This document shows positions 44,894 through 54,274 of a stretch of 64,000 nt of DNA, piece by piece. Location of the stretch: the NCBI GenBank assembly GCA_947498355.1, contig CANMKA010000014.1, positions 1 through 64,000 of the forward strand, in the 5' to 3' direction. This DNA is from an uncultured Paraglaciecola sp. (lineage in GTDB: Bacteria; Pseudomonadota; Gammaproteobacteria; Enterobacterales; Alteromonadaceae). The first letter of the stretch is position 1. Every line of letters begins with the position of its first letter. Under the pieces are notes generated by a model that was not told the DNA's origin, ran no database searches, and saw nothing but the letters and a program-made list of their open reading frames with translations. Both the position numbers and the translations under genes were made by a program.

Positions 44894-44959
44894 ACATAAC
44901 ACCTGATTAAGCGGTAAAAATCGATTTTTATTTTTATCCGCTTCAAGCTTCTGTTATAC
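44894..44959 (-). other. attC-like recombination site
   Basis: A 66-bp imperfect palindrome. ACATAAC (44894-44900) and GTTATAC (44953-44959) form the outer core, TTAAGCGG and CCGCTTCAAG the inner arms with one unpaired base, and an AT-rich loop separates them. It lies between higA and the CPBP gene and closely resembles the site at 40796-40861 in length and arms. Confidence 0.75.
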
Positions 44960-44964
44960 CGCAA

Positions 44965-45261
44965 TTACGCTACCAAAGCCTTGTATGGTTCTACATTTAG
45001 TGCTGATTGATTCTGGCGTGCTATCCATAAATCATGAGCATTTTGCAGCTTCAACCAGTGGTCGGCAGACGGCTTGCCAAATACTAATTCAAGACGAACT
45101 GCCATTTCTGGCGAAATAGATGCACGGCTATTCAAGACTTTTGACAATGTTTTTCGGCTGACGTCTAAGTGCGCTGCAACGTCGGTAATTGTTAGTTCAA
45201 GAGGCTCTATCACAAGTTCTTTTAATATTTCACCTGGATGCGCCGGATTATAAATAGTCAT
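44965..45261 (-). CDS. higA: HigA-family antitoxin
   Basis: A 98-residue XRE/HTH antitoxin: [40 protein letters not shown] and [20 protein letters not shown] are the classical HigA pattern. It neutralises HigB and represses its operon. It follows higB (toxin first), overlapping it by one base, the standard higBA order. Confidence 0.94.
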   Translation of the reverse strand: MTIYNPAHPGEILKELVIEPLELTITDVAAHLDVSRKTLSKVLNSRASISPEMAVRLELVFGKPSADHWLKLQNAHDLWIARQNQSALNVEPYKALVA

Positions 45262-45539
45262 TAATGATAATCCTCATAGTTGACGAGTTCGACATCCTTA
45301 CCAATAAAACGATAAGTTATACGCCAGTTGCCACTTACTCTGACTGACCATATATCTTTCTTATCGCCTTTCAATTTATGCATAAAAAGGCCCGGCAAAT
45401 CCATATCATCAGGACTTTCAGTTTGGTCTAAATTTGACAGAATTAATCTAAGCTTTTTTTCATGCTTCTTCTGAATGCCTGCAGTGCTACCTTTTAGATA
45501 GAACTTTTGAAGACCTTTATGTAGGAAACTTTTTATCAT
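45261..45539 (-). CDS. higB: HigB-family toxin
   Basis: A 92-residue RelE-superfamily ribosome-dependent mRNA interferase: [40 protein letters not shown] and [25 protein letters not shown]. It precedes its antitoxin on the same strand. A shortened attC-like junction lies just upstream (45583-45616). Confidence 0.94.
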   Translation of the reverse strand: MIKSFLHKGLQKFYLKGSTAGIQKKHEKKLRLILSNLDQTESPDDMDLPGLFMHKLKGDKKDIWSVRVSGNWRITYRFIGKDVELVNYEDYH

Positions 45540-45582
45540 GTGAAAATGTAACCCAAGTGGTTACAACTGTCAATCGATCGAG

Positions 45583-45616
45583 GTATAACGCCCCATCCAT
45601 AAACCGCTTGTTATGT
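45583..45616 (-). other. shortened attC-like junction
   Basis: GTATAAC (45583-45589) and GTTATGT (45610-45616) frame a 20-base centre with AACCGC. The outer heptamers match integron core sites, but the site is too short to be a full attC; it may be a deleted one. Confidence 0.35.
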
Positions 45617-45622
45617 TTGAGA

Positions 45623-45925
45623 TTAACTCAAACGGCTGATAATTTTTGCTGCCCACTTATCAAGTAGCTTAGCTGGTGCAAAAGATAGGAACAGACCTAT
45701 CAATGGAAATAATGCCGTGAAAATTGCAGCCACTATTTTGTCTGTTTGGTCTTTAGTTGGAACACCATTGATTTCAATTGAAGCACTGGGGTCTAACGCG
45801 GCCTGAGTAAAAACAAATACCAAAATACTTCCAACAAGTATCAATGTACCGCCTGCTAGACGACTTAATCCTACAACAATATCTACTTTTTTCTTTAAAT
45901 CTTCGTCCATAACCGACTCAAACAT
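45623..45925 (-). CDS. small two-span membrane protein (gene cassette)
   Basis: A 100-residue protein with two membrane spans (LAGGTLILVGSILVFVF at about 23-40, KIVAAIFTALFPLIGLFLSF at about 62-82) and charged ends. No family recognised. The first ATG at 45925 lies in the attC core and has GAGG just upstream; the ATG at 45910 is an alternative. It sits between two attC-like sites, as a single-gene cassette. Confidence 0.6.
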   Translation of the reverse strand: MFESVMDEDLKKKVDIVVGLSRLAGGTLILVGSILVFVFTQAALDPSASIEINGVPTKDQTDKIVAAIFTALFPLIGLFLSFAPAKLLDKWAAKIISRLS

Positions 45926-46022
45926 AACGCCTCATTAATGGGCGAGAAATAGTTGGCTAAAATGTGTAGCGAAGCGAAACCGAGCCAACTGTTACGAGTC
46001 CTGCTTGAACGATTTGTTTATG
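45922..46022 (-). other. attC-like recombination site
   Basis: About 101 bp. ACATAAC (45922-45928) and GTTTATG (46016-46022) are the outer core, TCATTAATGGGCGAG and the TTGAACG arm pair imperfectly, and an inner stem AGTTGGCT / AGCCAACT encloses a loop containing GCGAAGCG. This architecture is the longer VCR-like form of attC. It lies between the secreted and the two-span protein genes. Confidence 0.7.
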
Positions 46023-46464
46023 TTTTTATTTCACACCCATTTACAAGTGCCAGATCGTGCATATATTCAATTACTTTATCAAAATTATCTGGCTGTTTAT
46101 TTAATCCTGTATAACTTAACCATTTATCCATAAACCTTATTGTTAGCTTATAGCTAAAACCCCCTCTTATTCCGTCATTAGAATAGTGTTGCTTCCAATT
46201 TTGAGAACCTAGCTCTTTTAAGCTGGAGACGACATGAACCAAGGTTTTATTTGATATGGAAGAGGTACACCAATTTTCTAATAGTTTCGCAGTTTCATGA
46301 TAGGTAACGACAAGGATTTTATTGTCTCTGATATCAATCTTAAAAGATTGGCCACGAGCAACCGAGTATTCGAATGACATCCCGTCTCTAAACATTTGCT
46401 CAAATTCTATAGCATATGAATTTGCCATTGAGAAAAGTGATAGAACCAATATTAAGGGCTTCAT
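46018..46464 (-). CDS. exported protein of unknown function (gene cassette)
   Basis: A 148-residue protein from the ATG at 46464, with a signal peptide (MKPLILVLSLFSMANSYA) and a mature part rich in aromatic residues and two cysteines (NWCTSSIS and the C-terminal NGCEIKT). I do not recognise the family. Its stop overlaps the attC-like site at 45922-46022, as typical of a cassette gene. GTTATGT lies just upstream at 46481-46487 in reverse (ACATAAC), another attC-like core. Confidence 0.65.
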   Translation of the reverse strand: MKPLILVLSLFSMANSYAIEFEQMFRDGMSFEYSVARGQSFKIDIRDNKILVVTYHETAKLLENWCTSSISNKTLVHVVSSLKELGSQNWKQHYSNDGIRGGFSYKLTIRFMDKWLSYTGLNKQPDNFDKVIEYMHDLALVNGCEIKT

Positions 46465-46523
46465 ATGAATCAATTTAAAAACATAACAGTATTAATCTCT
46501 GGAAAAATTCCGTCTTTCGCCAA

Positions 46524-46661
46524 TTAATCTTTCCGTGTTTGTACATATAGCTTTTCTAACACAATATTTAACTGCTTGTATAGCTTAGAGTTTAATAATT
46601 TCAAAGTATCATCAAAAACAGAAGTACGGATTTTTTCCAAAAACTCGCTGTTAGGATAGAA
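46524..46661 (-). pseudogene. C-terminal fragment of an unknown protein
   Basis: A 45-codon minus-strand frame, FYPNSEFLEKIRTSVFDDTL and on to QLNIVLEKLYVQTRKD, reads like a helical protein end. There is no start codon and a stop precedes it at 46662-46664. I take it as the remainder of a deleted gene; the family is unknown. Confidence 0.3.
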
Positions 46662-46719
46662 TTAGACTAAAACTGTATAAATAAACAGCTAAATGAGATG
46701 GTGATGTCTAAATCACCTT

Positions 46720-46770
46720 TCCTAATCATCAGGGTCAGAGTTATCGATTTTTAGCTTTACCCTAATATCT
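46720..46770. repeat. 51-bp repeat A, copy 2
   Basis: About 88% identical to 40231-40281. On the minus strand it encodes IRVKLKIDNSDPDD followed by a stop. It lies 43 bases before repeat B copy 2, so A and B form one unit here. Confidence 0.7.
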
Positions 46771-46813
46771 TAAACTAAGCCTTAAATTTTGGTGTTTTCT
46801 CCCAGCAATTACA

Positions 46814-46975
46814 AAAACATCCATAACTATAAACTACGCCAAGTTACCATTTTGAATCAATGCAGGTTGAAAAAAGCTAGGTGGGATGCGCTAGATTGCG
46901 CAAAAGTTTCTAAAAATAAAACGGACTTTAAGTATTCAGAAGCCTGATACATTGCGCAAATATTACCTCAAAAAA
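46814..46975. repeat. 162-bp repeat B, copy 2
   Basis: A direct repeat of 41410-41571, about 92% identical. It ends 48 bases before the tRNA-Arg 3' end. Confidence 0.8.
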
Positions 46976-47023
46976 GAGGGGTCGCTGGCGCTCAGTAATT
47001 TGTTTCGATAAATTTGCGCGTTA

Positions 47024-47100
<77 letters not shown>

Positions 47101-47327
47101 AATCAAATTTTAACTGTTTAACTGCGTTGGATTGTACAGTTCGATAAGATATCGAATGTGAGTGCTTACATGTAAGACAAGATGTTCTAAGCGAGGCATG
47201 ATTCTAATGAATTGCGCTGCTTTTTCCACTGTTATTTGTCTTTGCGACTAAATATTACTGGCTATACTCTGGCTCTCCGAAAAAAATTAGGGGAGCCCGC
47301 GTCATGCAGGCTGCCTTTTGGATTTGT

Positions 47328-48794
47328 TTATTGGCGATACAGTATGGTTTGTATCGAGTGAGCGGGTATCTTGATTTTGCTTTGGCGTTTTTCGTAGATC
47401 AAGTTGTACTCAATATCTAGATCGCTTTGGTTCATCACTACAGTTGCTATGTTGCGGTCGGTGTTGATGAATGAGGTGGCGAGTAAATGGCTGCGGCTAC
47501 TCGTGGTGCTTATCCGTTTTGCGTTGGGGCGTATAAATTTTGAAAAATGTCCCACGTAATAATATGTCGGTGTATAGATAAGTTGATTGGTTTCTGTGTT
47601 CGCGTGAATGGGCGCAAAGCAGTAATTGGCAACATGATTTGGTCCGCCATTGTGGTCGAGTAATATGTTCCAATCGGTCCATCCTACTGTCCCTCGGTTG
47701 AAGTCTTTTATCATTGAGCGTCCGTATCGCTCAGCATTGGGCCAGTATTGATATTTAGCTGGTGAGAACTTTTCGTTAGTGCCTTCGGTAAACAAGAGTT
47801 TTTTATCTGGGTACGAGGCTTGGACATTGGTTAGGTTGTCGTGCATGGTTTCACCTCCGGCCCAGGTTTCGTACCAATGAAAACCTATCCCCCAAGCATA
47901 TTTAGCTGCTTCTGGGTCATCGAATATTGTGTTAGCTCTATGGCTAATTAGGTCTCGGTTATGATCCCAAACTACTATGTTTTTATGTCCTAGGCCGTTG
48001 GCTTCAAAAGTTGGGCCTAAGTGATGTTTGAGGAAGTCTCGCTCTTGGTCGGCACTGTAAATCATGGACTCCCAGCGTTGTACTGCCATGGGTTCGTTTT
48101 GAATGGTTACTCCCCAAATTGGTACGTTTTCGGCTTCGTATGCTTGAATAAACTTAACAAAGTAATTTGCCCATACTTGATAGTATTCTGGCAGTAAGCT
48201 ACCCCCTTTAAGCATGTTATTGTTGTCTTTCATAAAAGCTGGTGCGCTCCAAGGGCTGGCATAAAGAGGTAGGGTGCCGCCTGCGGCCTCAATCGCGCGT
48301 TTGATTAGGGGGAGTTTAAACTGCCTGTCGTGGGCGATACTAAAAGTACTTAAATCTTTGTCACCTTCTTCAATATAGGTATAGCTGGCACTGGCAAAAT
48401 CAGAACTATGAATTGTAGTACGCGCTAAGGTGTAGCCTATGCCCTGAGTGGGATGATAGTAAGCGGTTAGCAATTCTTGTTGTTTGTCTGCACTAAGTTT
48501 GGCAAATACTTCGCCGCTGGCGTCTGTTATGGCCCCACCAATGCCCCAGAAGGTCTGGAATGTTTTGTCTGGATTGACGAAAACCGAAACCTGATCTTCG
48601 GTTGGTTGCACAGCCGGGATAAGGGGTTGCTTACCAATTAGAGCAAGGCGTTGGGTGGTTCCTTTGGCGGTTTGAATAATGTGTATAGAGTGTTCTGTGT
48701 GAATAGCTGATTGCTGGGCTGGTAATTTAGAGCTGGCAGTACAGCCCAGCATTAGGGATAAGCTAGCCATAATGCTGGCGCGTTTGTGTCTCAT
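47328..48794 (-). CDS. GH30-family glycoside hydrolase, lipoprotein
   Basis: A 488-residue secreted enzyme. The N-terminus MRHKRASIMASLSLMLGC has a lipobox with C18, so it is probably anchored to the outer membrane. The GH30 TIM barrel has the acid/base E234 in TIQNEPM and the nucleophile E337 in LLFTEG, with FWGIGGAITDASGEVFAKL and YASPWSAPAFMKDNNNMLKG near the active site. GH30 enzymes cut beta-1,6-glucan or glucosyl linkages; the subfamily is not decided here. It is divergent from the AraC gene and shares an operator with the MFS operon. Confidence 0.92.
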   Translation of the reverse strand: MRHKRASIMASLSLMLGCTASSKLPAQQSAIHTEHSIHIIQTAKGTTQRLALIGKQPLIPAVQPTEDQVSVFVNPDKTFQTFWGIGGAITDASGEVFAKLSADKQQELLTAYYHPTQGIGYTLARTTIHSSDFASASYTYIEEGDKDLSTFSIAHDRQFKLPLIKRAIEAAGGTLPLYASPWSAPAFMKDNNNMLKGGSLLPEYYQVWANYFVKFIQAYEAENVPIWGVTIQNEPMAVQRWESMIYSADQERDFLKHHLGPTFEANGLGHKNIVVWDHNRDLISHRANTIFDDPEAAKYAWGIGFHWYETWAGGETMHDNLTNVQASYPDKKLLFTEGTNEKFSPAKYQYWPNAERYGRSMIKDFNRGTVGWTDWNILLDHNGGPNHVANYCFAPIHANTETNQLIYTPTYYYVGHFSKFIRPNAKRISTTSSRSHLLATSFINTDRNIATVVMNQSDLDIEYNLIYEKRQSKIKIPAHSIQTILYRQ

Positions 48795-48890
48795 ATTAGT
48801 CTCCTGTTGATTAAGTGCATAGCAGATAAAACAGATCTCACTATTGTCTATGGAGGGATTGAAGTCGTTCGGGAAATTAAATGAAACTGA

Positions 48891-48920
48891 TGTTCGAACG
48901 TTCTGATCGGGATTAGAACA
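48891..48920 (-). promoter_or_regulatory. bipartite operator of the GH30 gene
   Basis: In the coding direction this reads TGTTCTAATCCCGATCAGAA then CGTTCGAACA. It aligns without gaps with 50340-50369, sharing TGTTC-N-AAT, TCAGAACGTTC and AA, 22 of 30 positions. It is about 97-126 bases before the GH30 start. The inner core AACGTT is palindromic. It is most likely bound by the AraC-type regulator encoded between the two sites. Confidence 0.6.
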
Positions 48921-49028
48921 TTTTTATAACATCTGGTTGTGTTATGGTTTTGGAATGAATAATATTTGGTGACTCGCTAGCCTAGGGCCAGCTCGCCATA
49001 ACATACCCTTGTTGGATTTTATTTTTTC

Positions 49029-50147
49029 GTGGACAAAACATTATTTAATATTCATGACTTGGTGTTACTGATTACCAGTTTTGAATGCTTGTTGCTGGCT
49101 GTTTTCTTGTCTTCACACAAAGATAAGAGCCGAGCTTTATTGCTGTTAGCTGGTTTTTTGGTGGCTCGGAGCTTTATTGCGTTACACGAACTAGTGCTGT
49201 GGGGGGCAACGTTTCGGGAGTGGGTACTCAGCATCTCCCCTAATATCTTTTTTACCTTCAATTTTGCGGCTTGGTTAGATGGTCCGCTTTTGTACCTGTT
49301 TATTGTGCGTTATTTTTCATCGAGTTTTGTGCTGCAACCCCGCCATTTTTATCATCTAGTGCCCACTTTCATTTTTTGGGTTTACATGTGGTTGGCGTTT
49401 TGGCAGTTACCATCAGGCGTCAAAGCCGATTTAGTTTTGAGCTACGATATCGCTTATTCAGGACATTATGTAGCGATGGATTTTTTGAATAAATTGCAAC
49501 GATTGAGTTACATTTTTCTCGCGATTTATTATGTGAGAGTGCATACCTCAGTGTCTTTTTCAGATAAACAAAGGGAATGGATTTTATTCATTCTATATGC
49601 CTTTGCCGTACTTTCACTTTGGGAGTCGCTTTTAACGGGGATTAAGGTTTACGGCCTAGCTTATTCAACTAATCCAAATTGGTTAGAATTCATTGGTTTG
49701 ACCGGCTATTACGCTGCTTTTGCTTTGGTTAACTTGGCTTTATACGTGATGGTTAATGCTGCTATTAATGCTGGTGGGATACGAAAAACTAAAGCCCAAG
49801 ATCCTATTGATATGGCAATTGTCGCAAAGGTCGAGCATGCTATGCAGCATGATAAGGTGTTTCTCAACCCTGCTATTTCTTTTGAGCGTCTGGCCGAAAA
49901 GCTAGATATTCCCGTCAAAGATTTGTCGAGTACCATTAACCGACATTTTAATATTAATTTTTATGAATATATTAATGGTTACCGGATCCAAGAAGCCGAG
50001 CAGCAGTTGGTTCATCCTGAAAATGGCGATAAAACCATTACCGATATTTTTTATGCTGCCGGTTTCAACAGTAAATCTGTATACAACACTCTATTCAAAA
50101 AAACCTATCACATGACCCCCAGTGCCTACCGTAAGAAACATAAGTGA
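49029..50147 (+). CDS. membrane-bound AraC-family transcription regulator
   Basis: A 372-residue protein with about seven membrane spans in residues 5-250 (for example LVLLITSFECLLLAVFLSSH, NIFFTFNFAAWLDGPLLYLF and WILFILYAFAVLSLWESLLT) and a C-terminal AraC DNA-binding domain (ISFERLAEKLDIPVKDLSST, ITDIFYAAGFNSKSVYNTLF, HMTPSAYRKKHK). GTG is the start. It lies between the GH30 gene and the MFS operon and is the obvious regulator of both; a membrane sensor half suggests that it responds to a signal at the envelope, perhaps a glucan oligosaccharide or transport state. Confidence 0.9.
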   Translation: MDKTLFNIHDLVLLITSFECLLLAVFLSSHKDKSRALLLLAGFLVARSFIALHELVLWGATFREWVLSISPNIFFTFNFAAWLDGPLLYLFIVRYFSSSFVLQPRHFYHLVPTFIFWVYMWLAFWQLPSGVKADLVLSYDIAYSGHYVAMDFLNKLQRLSYIFLAIYYVRVHTSVSFSDKQREWILFILYAFAVLSLWESLLTGIKVYGLAYSTNPNWLEFIGLTGYYAAFALVNLALYVMVNAAINAGGIRKTKAQDPIDMAIVAKVEHAMQHDKVFLNPAISFERLAEKLDIPVKDLSSTINRHFNINFYEYINGYRIQEAEQQLVHPENGDKTITDIFYAAGFNSKSVYNTLFKKTYHMTPSAYRKKHK

Positions 50148-50461
50148 GTTACTTTTTACGCTTGTTGCTTAGGCATGGTCTCTTTGGCTTTGTAAAGCAT
50201 GCGTTGTTGTTTTTTGTACACGGTTTTGGTTTATACACGCTGTGTATTCTGACTAAGCGGTTACGCTGTTGCGATTAGGGCTATCTTTATTTTTCATTCC
50301 ATTCAAAAATCATAAGCTACTGTTTTTAAATGTTATTTTTGTTCGAATAAAGGTCAGAACGTTCTAATTCAGTAATTTTTTAAAGCTAGAACGATAATAT
50401 TTATCAATTGCTTAACATATTCACAACAATTAAATGAATGACTCATTTGTGAGTACGTTAA
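50148..50461. other. promoter region of the MFS-TonB-GH5 operon
   Basis: About 310 bases upstream of the MFS gene. It holds the bipartite operator at 50340-50369 and further GAAC-type half-sites (for example TAGAACGAT near 50387-50395). No gene is seen. Confidence 0.45.
50340..50369 (+). promoter_or_regulatory. bipartite operator of the MFS-TonB receptor-GH5 operon
   Basis: TGTTCGAATAAAGGTCAGAA then CGTTCTAATT, the match of the site at 48891-48920 and in the same orientation relative to the gene it precedes. It is about 93-122 bases before the MFS start. AGAACGTTCT (50356-50365) is a perfect 10-bp palindrome inside it. Confidence 0.6.
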
Positions 50462-51754
50462 ATGCAAAATACTCTTTCAAAACCCGACGAGAATGGATCT
50501 CATAGCGAGCAATATAGCCGCGAAAATTCTTATCGAAGTGCGTTAATGTCCTTAACCGTATTGTTTTTTATGTGGGGGTTTATTACCAGCCTCAATGATA
50601 TTTTAATTCCATATCTAAAGGCTTTGTTCGACCTAACATACACTCAAGCCATGTTAGTGCAGTTTTGCTTTTTTGGCGCTTACTTTGTGGTTTCTATTCC
50701 TGCGGGCTACTTGTGTAAAAAGTTAGGGTATCAAGGTGGGATAGTCACTGGTTTGGCGATTGCCGCTGTTGGGGGCTTGATGTTTTATCCTGCCGCATCA
50801 GAAATCTCGTATGCTTTATTTTTAACTGCGTTGTTTGTGTTAGCTAGTGGCATCACGATTTTACAAGTTGCGGCCAACCCTTATGTTACCGCCTTAGGTT
50901 CAGAGGTGACTGCGTCAGGCCGTTTAACTATGACTCAGGCATTTAATTCGCTGGGAACGACTATTGCACCTTTTTTTGGGGGCTTGTTGCTGTTTGGCGC
51001 AGCTTCTAGCGAGTTGGCCATACCTTCGAGTCAGGCAGTTAAACTCCCATATTTGTTGCTTGCTTCGGCCTTATTGCTCTTGAGCTTTATTTTTTTCAAG
51101 TTGCAGCTGCCTAGTATTCGTGCGCACAGCCAAGTTCAATCTGAAGCTAGCAGACCTATTATTTCTCACCCTAAATTGATTTTGGGAGCTGTTGGGATCT
51201 TCTTATACGTGGGAGCCGAAGTTTCTATTGGTAGCTTTTTAATCAACTTTTTTATTGACCCCAGGATTGGCGGTATGTCTGAGCGGGTCGCCGCTAATTT
51301 AATTGCTTACTACTGGGGTGGCGCAATGCTAGGTCGGTTTTTAGGGGCAAGTGTTATGCAATTTGTTCCTGCTAGGGTTTGCTTAGTCGCTTGCTCAGTA
51401 ATGGCTATGCTCTTGATTTTTTGCAGTATGCAGCTCAGTGGGCAACTTGCAATTTATAGCATTTTAGCCGTCGGGTTTTTTAACTCAATCATGTTTCCCA
51501 CTATTTTTAGCTTGGCCTTAAGCGGCCTAAAAGGGTTAACGGGGCAGGGTTCTGGGCTGCTGTGTTTAGCCATAGTAGGCGGCGCAATTGTGCCTATGCT
51601 CCAAGGTATGATTGCAGACAAATTCGGCCTTCAACCCTCTTTTTGGGTGCCGTTACTTTGTTACCTATTCATTGCTTTTTATGGGCTCAAGGGAGCGATT
51701 ATGCCCTCTTGGACTCGTTCCAACACACACAATTCAACTCAAGATCATTCATGA
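50462..51754 (+). CDS. sugar MFS transporter (FucP/GluP-like)
   Basis: A 430-residue major facilitator with 12 spans. The N-terminus SALMSLTVLFFMWGFITSLN, DILIPYLKALFDLTYTQAML and PAGYLCKKLGYQGGIVTGLA fit the FucP/glucose-galactose branch of proton or sodium symporters, which take up hexoses (fucose, glucose, galactose) across the inner membrane. It is the first gene of an operon with the TonB receptor and GH5 enzyme, so it would import glucose released from a glucan. The TonB receptor starts 38 bases after its stop. Confidence 0.9.
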   Translation: MQNTLSKPDENGSHSEQYSRENSYRSALMSLTVLFFMWGFITSLNDILIPYLKALFDLTYTQAMLVQFCFFGAYFVVSIPAGYLCKKLGYQGGIVTGLAIAAVGGLMFYPAASEISYALFLTALFVLASGITILQVAANPYVTALGSEVTASGRLTMTQAFNSLGTTIAPFFGGLLLFGAASSELAIPSSQAVKLPYLLLASALLLLSFIFFKLQLPSIRAHSQVQSEASRPIISHPKLILGAVGIFLYVGAEVSIGSFLINFFIDPRIGGMSERVAANLIAYYWGGAMLGRFLGASVMQFVPARVCLVACSVMAMLLIFCSMQLSGQLAIYSILAVGFFNSIMFPTIFSLALSGLKGLTGQGSGLLCLAIVGGAIVPMLQGMIADKFGLQPSFWVPLLCYLFIAFYGLKGAIMPSWTRSNTHNSTQDHS

Positions 51755-51792
51755 ACACACACTCAAATAATTATAAAGGTGAGGCGAAAACT

Positions 51793-54204
51793 ATGAAGTC
51801 ATTCATTCTCTTAAAGCAACGGCCACTAAGCATGGCTATTGCTGCAGCGTTACTGAATGCGCCAGTTGTATATGCGCAACAAGATAGCCAAGGAACTAAG
51901 CAAAAATTAGAAGTCATTGAAGTGACGGCAGAGCGCAGAGTCACTAACCTGCAAGAAACACCTATAGCCGTTTCTGTTATGAACCAAGAAACCTTGGCTA
52001 AAAATAATATTAAAGATGTCACCGGTCTCACAGGTTTTGTTCCCAGCTTGGTGGTGTCTGGCCAAGAAGACCAATCAGATATTAAGATTTTCATCCGAGG
52101 AGTCGGCACCAATAACCCCACCGAAACTGGTGACCAAGGAGTCGGTGTGTACGTGGATGGTGTGTTTGCAGCACGAGCGCAAGGAGCCCTTGCTCTGATG
52201 TTTGATTTAGAGGCAGTGCAAGTACTACGTGGCCCACAAGGCACCTTGTTTGGCCGAAATAACACCGGGGGGGCTGTCCTACTTGAATCGCGCAAACCAG
52301 GCGACAGTTTTGAAGGCGATATGCAGATTACTTATGGCAAATACAATCGTCAGCAAATTTCTGGTGGCGTAACTTTGCCTATTAGCAGTGATTTGTCTTT
52401 CCGATTAGCAGCTTACATGGAATCTGATGATGGCTGGGTTAATTCTATCGATAACGACCCGCGGGGGACTCAGCACGTATTTAGTGGCATAGATTTAGGC
52501 CGCTCAGCGACAACTCAAACCAAGCTCAATAATACAGATGTGCAGGCGGCAAGGGTAACAGGTGTCTGGAATATAATGGATAATTTAACTTGGACTGCTT
52601 CTTTCGAGAGTTTTGCTGACCAAGGTAATCACGGCATTTTACTCAATCCAGTCGAAGTGGAGCAGGGCAGGTATCAAGCCTTTATTGACTCGCCAATTTT
52701 TCTGGATCTTAATTCTGATGTTTGGCGTTCTAGCTTAAGTTACGACATCACAAGCGGGATCAATTTAGAGTATATTTTTGGTAGTGCTAAATTATTTAGA
52801 GCCCAAGTTGTTGACCAAGACGCAGGAGTCACCTCACGCTTTCAAGAGGGCCGTACTGAGTTTCAAAAATCTGATTCTGTTAGTCATGAGCTTAAGATTC
52901 AAAATACTGATAATGGCCCATTGAGTTGGACTGCTGGCTTTTATTTTTTTGCAGAAGAGACGGCGATTAGATTCGATTTTGATGGCCAAGGGGCTTGGCT
53001 TCAAGGCGGCAATACCTTTATTCAACCCGCTCGTGGTGCGGAGTCGCAGGCGATTTATGCCCAAGCAAGCTACAAACTCACCCCTAAGTTAAGTTTAACC
53101 GGTGGACTACGCTACACAGACGACCTGAAATACGACAGAGGTGGCCGGAATATACAAGACTGCGGCGGAGAATTTATTCGCCCAACTTTAGGCGGAAGTC
53201 AGTTATCTGTGTTTGAAGATTTCGTTAATAATACCACTGGTGCAGAGGGCCCCGATGGCTTTGATGACCTAAGAGGTATCGAACGAGTAAGAGGGCAATG
53301 TGCCGCAACGCTTCGCAATGATGTTGAAGATGAATCCGACAAAGTCACCTATCTTACACGCTTGTCTTACCAACACGGCGAACACCTTTTTTATGGCAGT
53401 GTAGGCACTGGCTATCGGTCTGGCGTAATTCAAGACGGTGGCCAAGTCACTAAACCTGAAAATAGCACCAGCTATGAGATTGGAAGCAAATCCAACTTTG
53501 ACAATGTGCGCCTTAATTTGGCGGCTTTCTTTATTGATTACCAAGACCTCATTCGTTCTGGGTTTGACGAAGATGTACAGCAAATTGTTAACAGCAATGT
53601 AGCAGCCGCAGAAATCTCTGGCCTAGAAGCCGAAATTGTGTGGATAGTTGGCGAGGGAGGCCGTTTTGATTTTTCTGGCTCCTACTTAAACGCCGAGTAT
53701 ACAGACTACATTACCGACAGTGGTGGCAGTGGCACCAATAACCTGCCTCTAGTCGATGCCAATGGAGAGCCAACAGGCTTTTTTGACCTGAGTGGGAATA
53801 TCTTACCTCAGTCTCCTAAATATCAAATTTCGAGCAGTTTTAGCTGGGAATTCACCACAGCCTATGGCGATTTTATCCCACGTATCAGCGCACGTTTTGT
53901 CGACGATGTATTTTTTAGAGATGAGAACGAGAACCGCATTTTTGTTGACAACATCATAGATGATGTTTTGCAAACGGGTGAGGTGTTTGGCAACCCCGCA
54001 GGGCAAGAGGCACACACGAAAGTTGATTTGGGTATGACGTACTACCCAACACAGGGCGACTGGACCTTAGACCTTTTTGTAAACAACGTCACCAACGAAC
54101 TTACACGCTCGAGTACTTCAATCGATAACGGCACGGCTGCTGGGCTACCTGGAAGATACGCTGCGCCGAGAATTTACGGTGCTCGATTTAATGTTTTCTT
54201 TTAG
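51793..54204 (+). CDS. TonB-dependent receptor of the glucan locus
   Basis: An outer-membrane receptor of 803 residues from the ATG at 51793, preceded by AAGGTGAGG; the frame is open far upstream inside the MFS gene. It has a signal peptide (RPLSMAIAAALLNAPVVYAQ), a TonB-box-like region (LEVIEVTAERR), plug (TPIAVSVMNQETLAKNNIKD, IKIFIRGVGTNNPTETGDQG, VLRGPQGTLFGRNNTGGAVL) and a barrel ending RIYGARFNVFF. The plug is of the iron-complex outer-membrane type often found in carbohydrate loci of marine bacteria. Substrate is inferred as a glucan oligosaccharide from its neighbours. Confidence 0.93.
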   Translation: MKSFILLKQRPLSMAIAAALLNAPVVYAQQDSQGTKQKLEVIEVTAERRVTNLQETPIAVSVMNQETLAKNNIKDVTGLTGFVPSLVVSGQEDQSDIKIFIRGVGTNNPTETGDQGVGVYVDGVFAARAQGALALMFDLEAVQVLRGPQGTLFGRNNTGGAVLLESRKPGDSFEGDMQITYGKYNRQQISGGVTLPISSDLSFRLAAYMESDDGWVNSIDNDPRGTQHVFSGIDLGRSATTQTKLNNTDVQAARVTGVWNIMDNLTWTASFESFADQGNHGILLNPVEVEQGRYQAFIDSPIFLDLNSDVWRSSLSYDITSGINLEYIFGSAKLFRAQVVDQDAGVTSRFQEGRTEFQKSDSVSHELKIQNTDNGPLSWTAGFYFFAEETAIRFDFDGQGAWLQGGNTFIQPARGAESQAIYAQASYKLTPKLSLTGGLRYTDDLKYDRGGRNIQDCGGEFIRPTLGGSQLSVFEDFVNNTTGAEGPDGFDDLRGIERVRGQCAATLRNDVEDESDKVTYLTRLSYQHGEHLFYGSVGTGYRSGVIQDGGQVTKPENSTSYEIGSKSNFDNVRLNLAAFFIDYQDLIRSGFDEDVQQIVNSNVAAAEISGLEAEIVWIVGEGGRFDFSGSYLNAEYTDYITDSGGSGTNNLPLVDANGEPTGFFDLSGNILPQSPKYQISSSFSWEFTTAYGDFIPRISARFVDDVFFRDENENRIFVDNIIDDVLQTGEVFGNPAGQEAHTKVDLGMTYYPTQGDWTLDLFVNNVTNELTRSSTSIDNGTAAGLPGRYAAPRIYGARFNVFF

Positions 54205-54274
54205 CAAGTGATTTTTTGGGTGACTGAATTTAGTTGTTTGCCAAGTGTGCAAACAAAGGCAGCAAACAGGACAT

